Assembly: GCF_005765165.1 (NCBI RefSeq)
Contig: NZ_VCIW01000015.1
Span: 62,001-126,000, forward strand
Source of the DNA: Paenibacillus antri
GTDB lineage: Bacteria > Bacillota > Bacilli > Paenibacillales > YIM-B00363
Length of the DNA stretch: 64,000 bases
Reading direction: 5' to 3'
Shown: in pieces, positions 1 through 8,226 of the stretch
How positions within the stretch are numbered: position 1 is the first letter of the stretch
Layout of the letters: each line of letters opens with the position of its first letter
Program-made: the position numbers and the translations under genes
Notes under the pieces: generated by a model
What the model saw: only the letters and a program-made list of their open reading frames with translations
Databases searched by the model: none
What the model was told of the DNA's origin: nothing

Positions 1-2
1 AC

Positions 3-200
3 AAATATCCGGTCTTGATCTACATCGGGGCGGGCATCTTAGGATTTACGGCCGGCGAGATGTTCCTGAAGGATCCGACGGCGGCGCGCTGGATCGGCAC
101 GGAATCGCAGGCGGTCCATTGGCTGCTGCCGGCGGCCGCGGCGGCGGTCGTCGTAGCGGCGGGATTATGGAAGAAACGGCGTACGGCGAAAGTAACATAG
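3..200 (+). CDS. C-terminal end of a TerC-family integral membrane protein (partial)
   Basis: The reading frame is open from the left edge and closes with TAG at 198-200, so only the last 65 residues are present. The visible part begins KYPVLIYIGAGILG, continues with a TAGEMFLKDP segment, and ends with a second hydrophobic helix and a basic tail (KKRRTAKVT). This pattern resembles the C-terminus of the YjbE/YkoY branch of TerC proteins, multi-pass membrane proteins linked to metal (manganese) export. The family call rests on a short stretch, so another small multi-pass membrane protein is possible. Confidence 0.6.
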   Translation, partial: KYPVLIYIGAGILGFTAGEMFLKDPTAARWIGTESQAVHWLLPAAAAAVVVAAGLWKKRRTAKVT

Positions 201-257
201 TGTGGAATTTTCGACAACATTCCGATACACTGGTAGCAAACGGCGTCGTAACTTGAC

Positions 258-271
258 GTCTACGTGTAGAC
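258..271. promoter_or_regulatory. 14-bp perfect palindrome before the next gene
   Basis: GTCTACGTGTAGAC reads the same on both strands and ends directly at the ribosome site of the gene starting at 285. It could be an operator or a small RNA hairpin that limits translation. Nothing in the sequence identifies a binding protein. Confidence 0.3.
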
Positions 272-284
272 GGGAGTGGTCGAA

Positions 285-761
285 ATGAAAAACCGTACGC
301 TGCCGCTGGGAATCGCTATCATCGCGGCGGGCATCTTCATCGCATTGGGCAAGCTGGGATTTTTCCAAGCGCTCGGAGCCTGGTTTTGGCCGCTGCTTCC
401 GCTCGCCGCGGGCGGACTTCTGCTTTGGGCGGTTTGGACGAGACGGCTGCCTTCGGCGGCTTACGTGCCCGCCGCGTTCCTCGTAGGCGCCTCGATCGCG
501 TTCTTGTTGTGCGCTTGGTTCGGATGGCACTGGATGAAGGCGCTGTGGCCGCTGCTGCCGCTGTCGCTCGCCGCCGGAGCGTACCTCTTCGCCGAAGCGG
601 AACGCATACCGCCGCTCCGCTCGCTGTCGCTCGGCGTCGGCGCCGCCTCGCTGCTCGCGCTGCTCGTGACGCTGCTCGTCTTCGTGAACGGCTTCGTCGT
701 CGCCCTCGTTCTGATCGTGGCAGGCGTCGCCGTCATTGCAAGAAGACCGAATTTCCGCTAA
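285..761 (+). CDS. Small four-helix membrane protein, LiaI/LiaF-like transmembrane domain (DUF5668-like)
   Basis: The 158-residue product is almost entirely hydrophobic, with about five short helices, Trp-rich turns (FWPLLPL, LWPLLPL) and a basic end (ARRPNFR). The paired G-x-F-x-LG-K-x-G and FWPLLPL pattern near residues 10-45 is that of the LiaI-LiaF-like transmembrane region found in Firmicute envelope-stress membrane proteins. The ATG at 285 was chosen over an in-frame GTG at 276 because GGGAG at 272-276 sits about 8 bases ahead of it. No lia two-component genes are visible nearby, so a stress role is only suggested by the fold. Confidence 0.6.
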   Translation: MKNRTLPLGIAIIAAGIFIALGKLGFFQALGAWFWPLLPLAAGGLLLWAVWTRRLPSAAYVPAAFLVGASIAFLLCAWFGWHWMKALWPLLPLSLAAGAYLFAEAERIPPLRSLSLGVGAASLLALLVTLLVFVNGFVVALVLIVAGVAVIARRPNFR

Positions 762-766
762 AATGA

Positions 767-795
767 TTGCTTTTTCGCGAATATGCGCGTATAAT
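767..795 (+). promoter_or_regulatory. Sigma-A promoter of typA
   Basis: TTGCTT at 767-772 and a perfect TATAAT at 790-795 are separated by exactly 17 bases. The start of transcription would fall near 801, giving a leader of roughly 90 bases before typA. Confidence 0.7.
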
Positions 796-888
796 TTGAA
801 GGACTTAGGCGTAGCGTCGGATCAGTCTCCGGCGCTTCTTTTGTGAACAGATAAAGACATAAATCCAATTGGAGTGGAGAATACGAAC

Positions 889-2724
889 ATGATTTCAAGA
901 GACAAAATTCGCAACATCGCCATTATCGCGCACGTCGACCATGGCAAAACGACGCTCGTCGACAAATTGCTGCAGCAAGCGGGAACGTTCCGCGAGAACG
1001 AAGCCGTCGTCGAACGCGCCATGGACTCGAACGATTTGGAACGCGAGCGCGGCATTACGATCTTGGCGAAAAACACCGGGGTTATGTATAAGGACCACTT
1101 GATCAATATCGTGGATACGCCGGGACACGCTGACTTCGGCGGCGAGGTCGAACGGATCATGAAGATGGTCGACGGCGTACTGCTCGTCGTCGACGCGTTC
1201 GAAGGCTGCATGCCGCAGACGAAATTCGTGCTTCGCAAGGCGCTGGAAGCGCATCTGACGCCGATCGTCGTGGTCAACAAGATCGATCGTCCGAACGCGA
1301 GACCGGCCGAGGTCATCGACGAAGTGCTCGACTTGTTCATCGAGCTCGGCGCGGACGACGAACAGCTCGAATTCCCGGTCGTGTACGCTTCGGGTCTCGT
1401 CGGCACGTCGGGTCTCGAGCCGGACGCGCAAGAGCCTACGATGCAGCCGATGTTCGAGACGATCCTGACGTCGATCCCGGCGCCGACCGAGAGCACGGTA
1501 GACCCGCTGCAATTTTTGGTCACGCTGCTCGACTACAACGAATACCTCGGCCGCATCGCCGTCGGCCGCATCAACCGCGGCACGATTCGCGCGGGACAAT
1601 CCGTCGCGGTGCTCGACCGCGAAGGCAAGCAGCGCACGGCGCGCATCGAGAAGCTGTTCGGCTTCCAAGGACTGAAGCGCATCGAGATCGAAGAAGCCGG
1701 CGCGGGCGAGATCGTCGCGATCGCGGGCATTAAGGAAATCAACATCGGCGAGACGATCGCCGATCCGGCGAACCCGGAGCAGCTGCCGGTGCTTACGATC
1801 GACGAGCCGACGCTGCAGATGACGTTCGTCGTCAACAACTCGCCGTTCGCGGGCCGCGAAGGCAAGTGGGTCACGTCCCGGAAGCTGCGGGAGCGTCTGT
1901 ACAAGGAACTGGAAACCGACGTCGCGCTGCGCGTCGAAGACACCGACAGCCCGGACGCCTTCGTCGTCAGCGGCCGCGGCGAGCTTCACCTCGGCATCCT
2001 GATCGAGAACATGCGCCGCGAAGGCTACGAGCTCCAGGTTTCGAAGCCGGAGGTTATCGTGAAGGAAGTCGACGGCGTGAAGATGGAGCCGATCGAACGG
2101 CTGCTCATCGACGTGCCGGAAGAGAGCATGGGCGCCGTCATGGAGAGCCTCGGCACCCGGAAGGCCGACATGGTCAACATGACGAACAACGGCAGCGGCA
2201 ACGTTCGGATCGAATTCTTGATTCCTTCCCGCGGATTGATCGGCTACCGGACGGATTTCCTGACGTTGACGCGCGGATACGGCATCATGAACCATGCGTT
2301 CGACTCTTACGGCCCCTATGCGGGCGCGGGCGTCGGCGGCCGCCACCAAGGCGTGCTCGTGGCGAGCGAAACCGGCACGGCGACGTTCTACGGCATGGCG
2401 TCCGTCGAAGACCGCGGCATTTTGTTCTTGACGCCGGGGACCGAGGTGTACGAAGGAATGCTCGTGGGCGAGCATAACCGCGACAACGACATCATCGTCA
2501 ACATTTGCAAGGAGAAGGCGTTGACGAACATTCGTTCTGCGTCGAAGGACGACACGGTCCGTCTGAAGACGCCTCGCCTCATGAGCCTCGAGCAGGCGCT
2601 CGAGTACCTCAACGACGACGAATATTGCGAAATTACGCCGAAATCGATCCGTCTCCGCAAGAAGATCCTCAACAAGAGCGAGCGGGAGCGGGCGGAAAAA
2701 AATAAGAAGTTGGTCAACACATGA
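889..2724 (+). CDS. typA: Ribosome-associated translational GTPase TypA/BipA
   Basis: The 611-residue protein is the usual length for BipA, which binds the 70S ribosome near the EF-G site and helps 50S assembly and stress or cold adaptation. The GTP-binding domain is intact: AHVDHGKTT (about 14-22), the RGITI switch, DTPGH (about 76-80) and NKID (about 130). The EF-G-like domains and the BipA-specific C-terminal part follow, with the family signature around RGLIGYRTDFLT. The ATG at 889 is preceded by GGAGTGGAG at 871-879; an upstream in-frame GTG at 874 lies inside that site and is rejected. The gene overlaps ylaH by 4 bases (ATGA), as in the Bacillus typA-ylaH pair. Confidence 0.97.
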   Translation: MISRDKIRNIAIIAHVDHGKTTLVDKLLQQAGTFRENEAVVERAMDSNDLERERGITILAKNTGVMYKDHLINIVDTPGHADFGGEVERIMKMVDGVLLVVDAFEGCMPQTKFVLRKALEAHLTPIVVVNKIDRPNARPAEVIDEVLDLFIELGADDEQLEFPVVYASGLVGTSGLEPDAQEPTMQPMFETILTSIPAPTESTVDPLQFLVTLLDYNEYLGRIAVGRINRGTIRAGQSVAVLDREGKQRTARIEKLFGFQGLKRIEIEEAGAGEIVAIAGIKEINIGETIADPANPEQLPVLTIDEPTLQMTFVVNNSPFAGREGKWVTSRKLRERLYKELETDVALRVEDTDSPDAFVVSGRGELHLGILIENMRREGYELQVSKPEVIVKEVDGVKMEPIERLLIDVPEESMGAVMESLGTRKADMVNMTNNGSGNVRIEFLIPSRGLIGYRTDFLTLTRGYGIMNHAFDSYGPYAGAGVGGRHQGVLVASETGTATFYGMASVEDRGILFLTPGTEVYEGMLVGEHNRDNDIIVNICKEKALTNIRSASKDDTVRLKTPRLMSLEQALEYLNDDEYCEITPKSIRLRKKILNKSERERAEKNKKLVNT

Positions 2725-3023
2725 ACGAATGGCTCTTTGAGCACGTTTGGATTACGTACGCCATCATCTACGTGCTCGTAACTTACGTGTACAATAAGGT
2801 GTTTCGCGTTCGGAAGCTGCCCTTGCTCAAGGACGCGATCATCTACGTGTTGATCGGGATCGGGACGTTCGTCCTGCTTGTTTTCCAAATGTTCGGCCTG
2901 CCGATCGTCTTATGCCTGCTCGTCGCGGTCGGTCTGATGCTGCTCGTGCGCGTGCGATACTTCGTGGAAGGCCGGCAGAAGCGCAAGGCGGACGGCGAAG
3001 GACAAAGCGAAGCGAAAGGGTAG
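2721..3023 (+). CDS. ylaH: YlaH-like small membrane protein
   Basis: The 100-residue protein has three predicted membrane helices (about 10-25, 35-55, 60-75), a conserved-looking RKLPLLKDAIIYVLIGIG segment between the first and second, and a charged tail (GRQKRKADGEGQSEAKG). It starts inside the typA stop (ATGA) and is therefore translationally coupled to it. Position and topology match ylaH of Bacillus; its function is unknown. High confidence that it is a real gene, moderate confidence in orthology. Confidence 0.82.
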   Translation: MNEWLFEHVWITYAIIYVLVTYVYNKVFRVRKLPLLKDAIIYVLIGIGTFVLLVFQMFGLPIVLCLLVAVGLMLLVRVRYFVEGRQKRKADGEGQSEAKG

Positions 3024-3031
3024 ATGAGCCG

Positions 3032-3436
3032 ATGTCGGGATATTGGCTGACGCCGATCCAGGGTGAAGATCCGGCGGTGCTGTCGAAGGAGCGGATCCGG
3101 CTGTCGCCGGAGGAAGGCGACGCGCTTCGCCGGCTCGCCGCCGAAGCCCACCCTAGACTGCTTCCCAGCTTTAAGCTGGGGATGCTGCTCGGCGACGACG
3201 AAGACGCTTGCGGATTCGGTCCTCCGGCGGAGGCGCTCCGGCTCGACGAGGACGTCGACGTCGCGTTAACGGGTCCGCTCGCCGTCTCGCATTGCGGGGC
3301 GGCGTTCTTGGATCGCCTGCTTTCTCCGGCGGAGGCGCTCGCTCTCGCAGCGGCGCTCCCGCCGGTTTCGCATGTCCGGACGCTTCTCGGATGGTGGCGC
3401 GAGGGCAAACAAGCCATGCTGTTGAAAGAGGAGTGA
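3032..3436 (+). CDS. Hypothetical protein, 134 residues
   Basis: I do not recognise this protein. It is soluble, Ala/Leu/Asp/Glu-rich, without signal peptide or membrane helix, and begins MSGYWLTPIQGEDPAVLSKE. It lies 8 bases behind ylaH and 7 bases ahead of the next gene, so it is probably part of the typA transcript. The ATG at 3032 has only a weak purine-rich site (AAAGGG at 3015-3020). Codon use resembles that of its neighbours. A 17-bp palindrome at 3164-3180 lies inside the frame. Confidence 0.7.
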   Translation: MSGYWLTPIQGEDPAVLSKERIRLSPEEGDALRRLAAEAHPRLLPSFKLGMLLGDDEDACGFGPPAEALRLDEDVDVALTGPLAVSHCGAAFLDRLLSPAEALALAAALPPVSHVRTLLGWWREGKQAMLLKEE

Positions 3437-3443
3437 ACCATAC

Positions 3444-3719
3444 ATGCGGCTCGAGGACGCCATCTTTAACTGGCTTCAAATCAAGCTCGTCGAGGAAGGC
3501 CGCCCGGACGACAACGCCGCCCGGGAGACGGTCGCCTTCTTCGAACAAGTGCTTAGGGAAGACCATGGTCTGGAGTTATTTGCAATTGGCAACGTCGACG
3601 ACACGATGTATCATGTTAATTATGTAAAGGAAGGCAAGAAGAAGACGCGGATGATCGATCGGGAATCGGCCGAACAGCTGCTCGTCGACATCAACGCCAA
3701 TCCGAAATATAACGAATAG
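3444..3719 (+). CDS. Hypothetical protein, 91 residues
   Basis: A small acidic, soluble protein starting MRLEDAIFNWLQIKLV, with a predicted helix, then a beta-rich middle (LELFAIGNVDDTMYHVNYVKEGKKKTRMID) and a C-terminal helix (ESAEQLLVDINANPKY). The gene follows the previous one by 7 bases with a GAGGAGTGAAC ribosome site overlapping the upstream stop, so it is co-translated. I cannot assign a family; the spacing and the ribosome site make it a real gene. Confidence 0.75.
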   Translation: MRLEDAIFNWLQIKLVEEGRPDDNAARETVAFFEQVLREDHGLELFAIGNVDDTMYHVNYVKEGKKKTRMIDRESAEQLLVDINANPKYNE

Positions 3720-3733
3720 ACCAAGGTGAGAAC

Positions 3734-4858
3734 ATGACGAATCCGAATTCAACGTTGCCGCCTCGCGGCGATAAGGCGGTCATCCGGTCGCCGAAACCCG
3801 CGAAGTCGCGGGGACTTAGTTTGTTTAAGGGCGTCATCATTCTGATGGTGATCGCGCTGCTGGCGCTGGTAGGCTACGGCGTATGGCTGTACTTGCAGGC
3901 GAAGGACGTCGCGGCGGTCATCGGCACGCCGGAAGTCGTCGCGCCGGAGGAACGCGCCAGCGAACGGCCGATCTCGATGCTGCTGCTCGCCACCGACTAT
4001 CGTGAAGAGCTGCGCAGCGCCAATACCGACACGATCATGGTCGCGACGCTCAACCCGAACAGCAAGACGGCGACCCTTGTCTCGATCCCGCGCGACACGT
4101 ACATCGATCCGGAAGGGCTGAAGCCGAACAAAGCGAACAGCTTTTATGCCACTTATTTATACGGCAGCCTGAAGGAAGCTCCGAAGGATAAGGACGAACG
4201 CCAGAAGTACGCGATGGAAAAAGTCAAGGAGCTGTACGGCGATTATCTCGACGTGCCGATCGATTATGTGACCGTCATCGACTTTCAGACGTTCGTCGAC
4301 GTCGTGAACGCCTACGGTGGCCTCACGATCGACGTCGATCAGAACATGTGTTATCGGGACCGCGCGGACGGCACGAACATCGATCTTCGAGCGGGCGTTC
4401 AGGACCTCGACGGTCAGCAAGCGCTCGACTTCGTCCGCTACCGCAAGTCGTCGTCCAGCTGCAGCCCGAGAACGGCGGAGTCGAACGACTTCGAACGGAA
4501 CGCGCGCCAGCAGCAGGTCATCTCGAAGCTGTTCGAGAAGATGAAGACGCCGCAAGGGCTGCTGAAGGTCGGAGGGGTGTTCGACGCCGTGTCGAACAAT
4601 GTCAAGACGAATATTCCTTCCGCGCAAATCGAAAACATGATTCAAACATATATCACGATCGACAACGATAAAATAGAGTACATCCACTTAGAGGGCAAGT
4701 GGGACGGCCAGTACGTCCGGCTGTCGTCCGAAGACGTGGAGGAAGCGTCCGTCCATCTCAACGACCAGTTGCTCGTAGACGGCCCGCCGCCGGCGGATCC
4801 CGTCCCGGCGGAAGGGGAAGCGAACGCGGACGGCGAGGCGTCCGAAGCAGCGGAATAA
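3734..4858 (+). CDS. LytR-CpsA-Psr (LCP) family cell-wall glycopolymer ligase
   Basis: The 374-residue protein has a short basic cytoplasmic N-terminus, one membrane helix (about 32-55) and an extracytoplasmic LCP domain. Recognisable LCP motifs are NTDTIMVATLNPNSKTATLVSIPRDTY (about 97-123), the Asp/Arg-bearing polyprenyl-phosphate site, and the LDGQQALDFVRYRK segment (about 220-235). LCP enzymes move wall teichoic acid or similar polymers from lipid carriers to peptidoglycan on the outer face of the membrane. The acidic Ala/Glu-rich tail (about 345-374) is probably disordered. AAGGTGAG precedes the ATG at 3734. Which of several paralogues it is cannot be told. Confidence 0.92.
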   Translation: MTNPNSTLPPRGDKAVIRSPKPAKSRGLSLFKGVIILMVIALLALVGYGVWLYLQAKDVAAVIGTPEVVAPEERASERPISMLLLATDYREELRSANTDTIMVATLNPNSKTATLVSIPRDTYIDPEGLKPNKANSFYATYLYGSLKEAPKDKDERQKYAMEKVKELYGDYLDVPIDYVTVIDFQTFVDVVNAYGGLTIDVDQNMCYRDRADGTNIDLRAGVQDLDGQQALDFVRYRKSSSSCSPRTAESNDFERNARQQQVISKLFEKMKTPQGLLKVGGVFDAVSNNVKTNIPSAQIENMIQTYITIDNDKIEYIHLEGKWDGQYVRLSSEDVEEASVHLNDQLLVDGPPPADPVPAEGEANADGEASEAAE

Positions 4859-4913
4859 AGCCGCTTCGGGGGCGGCGGCAGGCGCGGAATGCGGCTGTCG
4901 CGACGGTCCGCGC

Positions 4914-4924
4914 TATGCTATAAT
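4914..4924 (+). promoter_or_regulatory. Extended -10 promoter
   Basis: TG at 4916-4917, one base, then a perfect TATAAT at 4919-4924. The -35 region is poor, which fits an extended -10 promoter. It drives the gene starting at 4973. Confidence 0.6.
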
Positions 4925-4972
4925 GAGGGTACGGACGGCAACACATGGTATGACTGGGAGGCTAACGGACAC

Positions 4973-5425
4973 ATGTCGGAAGTCGTAACGGTTTTGTCAC
5001 AGGAATTGATCGACCAATTCCAGAAGGAAAAGCTCGTCCTCTTGAGCACGATCGACGCGGAGAGCGGCGGCCCGGCGACGAGCGCGATCTCGTGGGTATT
5101 CGCGCCGAACGAGAAGACGGTGCGCTTCGCCGTGGACGGACGGTCACGGATCGTGTCGAACGTAAGAGCGAACGCGCGGGTGAACGCGACGTTGTTCGCG
5201 GAAGGCAGCGTGCACGCGGTGTACGGAGCCGCGAAGATCGTCACGGAGAAGCTCGAAGACGTACCTTTCGCCCTGGTGTGCATCGACATCGAGGTGGAAG
5301 CGGTGCGCGACGCGATGTTCTACGGCGCGCGCATCTCCGTGGAGCCGGAATATGAAAAAACGTATGACAAGCGCGCGGCCGAGAAGCTGGACAACCAGGT
5401 GTTCGCCGCCATGAAGAAAGCCTAG
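4973..5425 (+). CDS. Pyridoxamine 5'-phosphate oxidase-like flavin-binding fold protein
   Basis: The 150-residue protein has the split-barrel pattern of the general stress/PPOX-like family: an N-terminal helix (SQELIDQFQKEKLVLLSTID), strand pairs ending in GGPATSAISWVFAPNEKTVRFAVDGRSRIVSNVRAN, and a C-terminal helix. Such proteins bind FMN, F420 or heme; true PNPOx activity is not implied. The ATG at 4973 is preceded by GGAGG at 4957-4961 with a rather long gap of 11. The gene has its own promoter and terminator, so it is monocistronic. Confidence 0.75.
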   Translation: MSEVVTVLSQELIDQFQKEKLVLLSTIDAESGGPATSAISWVFAPNEKTVRFAVDGRSRIVSNVRANARVNATLFAEGSVHAVYGAAKIVTEKLEDVPFALVCIDIEVEAVRDAMFYGARISVEPEYEKTYDKRAAEKLDNQVFAAMKKA

Positions 5426-5452
5426 TCGACAATCGACTAGGCTTTCTGTGTT
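5417..5452. terminator. Rho-independent terminator between convergent genes
   Basis: A 13-bp perfect stem (AAAGCCTAGTCGA with TCGACTAGGCTTT) with a 3-base loop begins inside the last codons of the upstream gene. T-rich DNA follows on the plus strand and A-rich DNA precedes it, so it can serve the minus-strand gene ending at 5476 as well. Confidence 0.75.
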
Positions 5453-5475
5453 CTTCGCGCATGTTTCGACGTTTT

Positions 5476-6132
5476 TCAACGACGATTGGGGTGATCCGCG
5501 AAATCTCGATTGTCTCTCGGTTCGCCGGCATTCGACGGCGGGGTGGATCGACCGTCCCGGGACGATTCGATCTCCTTCACGCCCTGCTCCTGCGTCGCGG
5601 CTTTCGGATCGTTCGGCACCTGTCTTCGCTGTTCGATGTCTCTCGGCAGCTGCGGTACGATGCGTCCGACGATGTCCGCGAGCTCCTCGGCGATGCCCTG
5701 CATCGGCCGCCCGTTCTGCATATCTTGGCGAATTTCTTGAAGGCGGTGATTTAAGTCCATATCGGCGGTCACGATGGCGTTGATGCCTACGGGATCCTTC
5801 CGCAGCGCCTCCGCCACGGCGTATTTGATCGTTCCGACGCGGGAACGCTCGACGTCGCCGCCGACATCGATGCCGACGATGGCCGTATCGCCCACGATGA
5901 CGCAATTGGCGTGCTTTACCTCTTGAATGCTCTCGGCCAGCTGCTCGAGCCGCGCTTCGGTCGCGCGGGAACGTTCTTCGTCCCGTTCGGGGGCCGATTG
6001 CTGCACCCGAACCCGATACGTATCGTCCGTCTGCTTCGCCTCGGCGCCGGCTCCGCCGTTCCCCGAGCAAGCGGCGACGACGGTCAGCGCGAGGAAGAGC
6101 GCGCCCGACAGTCCAAGTTTTTGCTTGCGCAT
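5476..6132 (-). CDS. ylaJ: YhcN/YlaJ family sporulation lipoprotein
   Basis: The 218-residue product opens with a lipoprotein signal (MRKQKLGLSGALFLALTVVAACSG; lipidated Cys at about 22). The YhcN/YlaJ domain follows: a helix ending QLAESIQEVKHANCVIVGDTAIVGIDV, then a VKYAVAEALR-like helix and a DMDLNHRLQEIRQDM segment. Members are found in the forespore membrane or spore coat and affect germination. The Pro/Asp/Arg-rich tail (about 175-218) is probably disordered. The minus-strand start is preceded by AAAGGACGG. It sits next to ylaK as in Bacillus, but here in the opposite direction. Confidence 0.88.
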   Translation of the reverse strand: MRKQKLGLSGALFLALTVVAACSGNGGAGAEAKQTDDTYRVRVQQSAPERDEERSRATEARLEQLAESIQEVKHANCVIVGDTAIVGIDVGGDVERSRVGTIKYAVAEALRKDPVGINAIVTADMDLNHRLQEIRQDMQNGRPMQGIAEELADIVGRIVPQLPRDIEQRRQVPNDPKAATQEQGVKEIESSRDGRSTPPSNAGEPRDNRDFADHPNRR

Positions 6133-6246
6133 CTCGGTTCCGTCCTTTCGGGAAAATGTATTTTCTATGCAGGTAGTGTTCTCTTTATCCGTTCCGACTA
6201 TGTATTTCCCGAACCGCTAACCGATCTTGCTATGGAGGGAATTGCG

Positions 6247-7578
6247 ATGAAGAAAATTTACGTGCTGGATACGAACGTGCTGCTCCATGATCCGAATGCC
6301 ATCTACGCGTTCGAAGACAACGACGTTATCATCCCGGCGGTCGTGCTCGAAGAGATCGATACGAAGAAGCGGAACGCCGACGAGATCGGGCGCAACGCCA
6401 GATACGTCTCGAGATTGTTGGACGGTTTAAGGGATAAAGGACGGCTGCACGACTCGATTCTGTTGGACAACGGCGGAACGCTCAAGGTCGAGTTGAACCA
6501 TAGAAGCTTCTCGCGCATGCAGGAACTGTTCGGCGAATCGACCGTCGACAACCGCATCTTGGCGGTGGCGCTCAATTATTATTACGAAGAACAAGAAAAT
6601 CCGAATCCGAAGCCGGTCGTCATCGTCAGCAAGGACGTCCTCGTTCGTATTAAAGCGGATGTGCTGGGGCTGCGCGCGGAGGATTATTTGAACGATAGAA
6701 CGGTCGGCCTGTCCGACCTGTACGCGGGATATTTCACGCTGAAGGTGCACCCGTCGGTCATCGACGAATTTTATTCGTATCGCTTCCTGCCGGTGTCCGC
6801 GGTGTCGACGTATACTTCGCTCTATCCGCATACGTTCGTCATCTTGAAGGATGAGATGGGATCGTCGAAGTCGGCGCTGCTGAAGGTGAACGCGGACGGC
6901 AAGAAGCTCGAGCCGCTGTATCTAAGCAACGATCCGGTCTGGGGCATCTCGGCTCGCAACGCCCAACAGCGGATGGCGATGGAGCTGCTGCTGAACGACG
7001 ACGTGCCGCTCGTGACGTTGACGGGCAAGGCGGGCACGGGGAAGACGCTGCTCGCGCTCGCCGCGGGGCTGATGAAGGTGGAGGACGAACGAAAATACAA
7101 GAAGCTGCTCATCGCGCGCCCCGTCGTTCCGATGGGGAAGGATATCGGCTACCTGCCGGGCGAGAAGGAAGAAAAGCTGCGGCCGTGGATGCAGCCGGTG
7201 TACGACAATCTGGAGTATTTGTTCGATACGAAGAAGAGCGGGGACATCGATAAAATATTGGCGGGCCTCACGAGCATCCAGGTCGAGGCGCTGACGTACA
7301 TTCGGGGCCGGTCGATTCCGGGACAGTTCATCATTATCGACGAAGCGCAAAACTTGTCCCGCCACGAGGTCAAGACGATCGTGTCGCGCGTCGGGGAGGG
7401 CAGCAAGATCGTGTTGATGGGCGACCCGGAACAGATCGACCATCCGTATCTCGACGCGACGAGCAACGGCTTGACGCATGTCGTCGACCGGTTCAAATCC
7501 GAATCGCTTTCCGGGCATATCACGTTGGAGAAGGGCGAGCGTTCGCACCTGGCGCAGCTCGCCGCCGATTTACTGTAA
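6247..7578 (+). CDS. ylaK: PhoH-family ATPase with N-terminal PIN domain (YlaK-like)
   Basis: The 443-residue protein combines a PIN ribonuclease fold (about 1-140; acidic residues in VLDTNVLLHD and in EEID) with a PhoH ATPase/helicase domain. Walker A is GKAGTGKT near residue 259, Walker B is IIIDEAQN near 361. This is the PhoH2 architecture, in which a PIN RNase is coupled to an RNA helicase. The ATG at 6247 was chosen because GGAGGGA at 6234-6240 is at ideal distance; the frame is open further upstream but runs antisense to ylaJ. Not obviously paired with an antitoxin gene. Confidence 0.93.
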   Translation: MKKIYVLDTNVLLHDPNAIYAFEDNDVIIPAVVLEEIDTKKRNADEIGRNARYVSRLLDGLRDKGRLHDSILLDNGGTLKVELNHRSFSRMQELFGESTVDNRILAVALNYYYEEQENPNPKPVVIVSKDVLVRIKADVLGLRAEDYLNDRTVGLSDLYAGYFTLKVHPSVIDEFYSYRFLPVSAVSTYTSLYPHTFVILKDEMGSSKSALLKVNADGKKLEPLYLSNDPVWGISARNAQQRMAMELLLNDDVPLVTLTGKAGTGKTLLALAAGLMKVEDERKYKKLLIARPVVPMGKDIGYLPGEKEEKLRPWMQPVYDNLEYLFDTKKSGDIDKILAGLTSIQVEALTYIRGRSIPGQFIIIDEAQNLSRHEVKTIVSRVGEGSKIVLMGDPEQIDHPYLDATSNGLTHVVDRFKSESLSGHITLEKGERSHLAQLAADLL

Positions 7579-7589
7579 TTCATTCTTTC

Positions 7590-8081
7590 TTATGAAAATT
7601 GTACCGACGCACCGTACCGCGAGGCGATCCCTTCGATCGTCTCGCGGAGATGCGATTCCGCGAAGTACGTCTTCGCCGCCGCATCATCGCCGCCCGCGGC
7701 GAAGACGACGAACTCTTCGATCTGCAGCAGGGCGGGCGCGAGCTCCGCGCCCGCCGGCTGGGGATCGGCGAACCGGAAGCGCGAGACGCGGTCCGCGTAC
7801 AGGTAGGCGTTCCCGAATTTGCTGACGAAGCCGAAATCTTCCGCGCGAGCGTCAAGCTCCGTTCCTTCCGGGAGCAGCCATAACGCGATCGGCTCCCAAT
7901 CGACGCTGTATTTCGCCAAGACGCCGGCGACGTTGTCGCGCTGTTGTTCGTCGTCCACGACGATAAGCTCCTTGTCTCGATCGAACACCGTCGCCGCCTC
8001 GGCGAGCGCCTTCACGATTTGAGAATAGTACCCCGCGCGTTTCCCTTCCGGCAAATCCATTTGCAAGCCGTATTTCAACAT
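7590..8081 (-). CDS. Hypothetical soluble protein, 163 residues
   Basis: I do not recognise a domain. The protein starts MLKYGLQMDLPEGKRAGYYSQIVKALAEA, alternates helix and strand, and has no signal or membrane segment. It is convergent with the PhoH gene, 11 bases apart, in the position ylaL holds in Bacillus; I cannot confirm that it is the same protein. It was preferred over the overlapping plus-strand frames because its composition and third-base GC bias match the rest of the window. Confidence 0.65.
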   Translation of the reverse strand: MLKYGLQMDLPEGKRAGYYSQIVKALAEAATVFDRDKELIVVDDEQQRDNVAGVLAKYSVDWEPIALWLLPEGTELDARAEDFGFVSKFGNAYLYADRVSRFRFADPQPAGAELAPALLQIEEFVVFAAGGDDAAAKTYFAESHLRETIEGIASRYGASVQFS

Positions 8082-8184
8082 TCGTTTTTTTCCTCCGCCT
8101 TTCCCGAAATGTTCCGATGTAGGTCGTAAGTCATCATTCTAAAGCAGTCTTCCTTGTAACACAAATGAAATCCACGCCGCCTCC

Positions 8185-8199
8185 GACTTCTGGTAAGAT
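8185..8199 (+). promoter_or_regulatory. Possible extended -10 promoter
   Basis: TGG followed by TAAGAT at 8194-8199 forms an extended -10 about 28 bases before the gene at 8227. No convincing -35 is visible. Confidence 0.4.
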
Positions 8200-8226
8200 G
8201 GGAAGTAGGCGGGAGGGAACGCATTC

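Noticed and set aside
895-2475. 526-codon minus-strand frame opposite typA
   Set aside because: Antisense shadow of typA; no homology pattern and biased composition.
3164-3180. 17-bp palindrome CCCAGCTTTAAGCTGGG
   Set aside because: It lies within the coding frame of a 134-residue gene with no promoter or T-run nearby; treated as chance.
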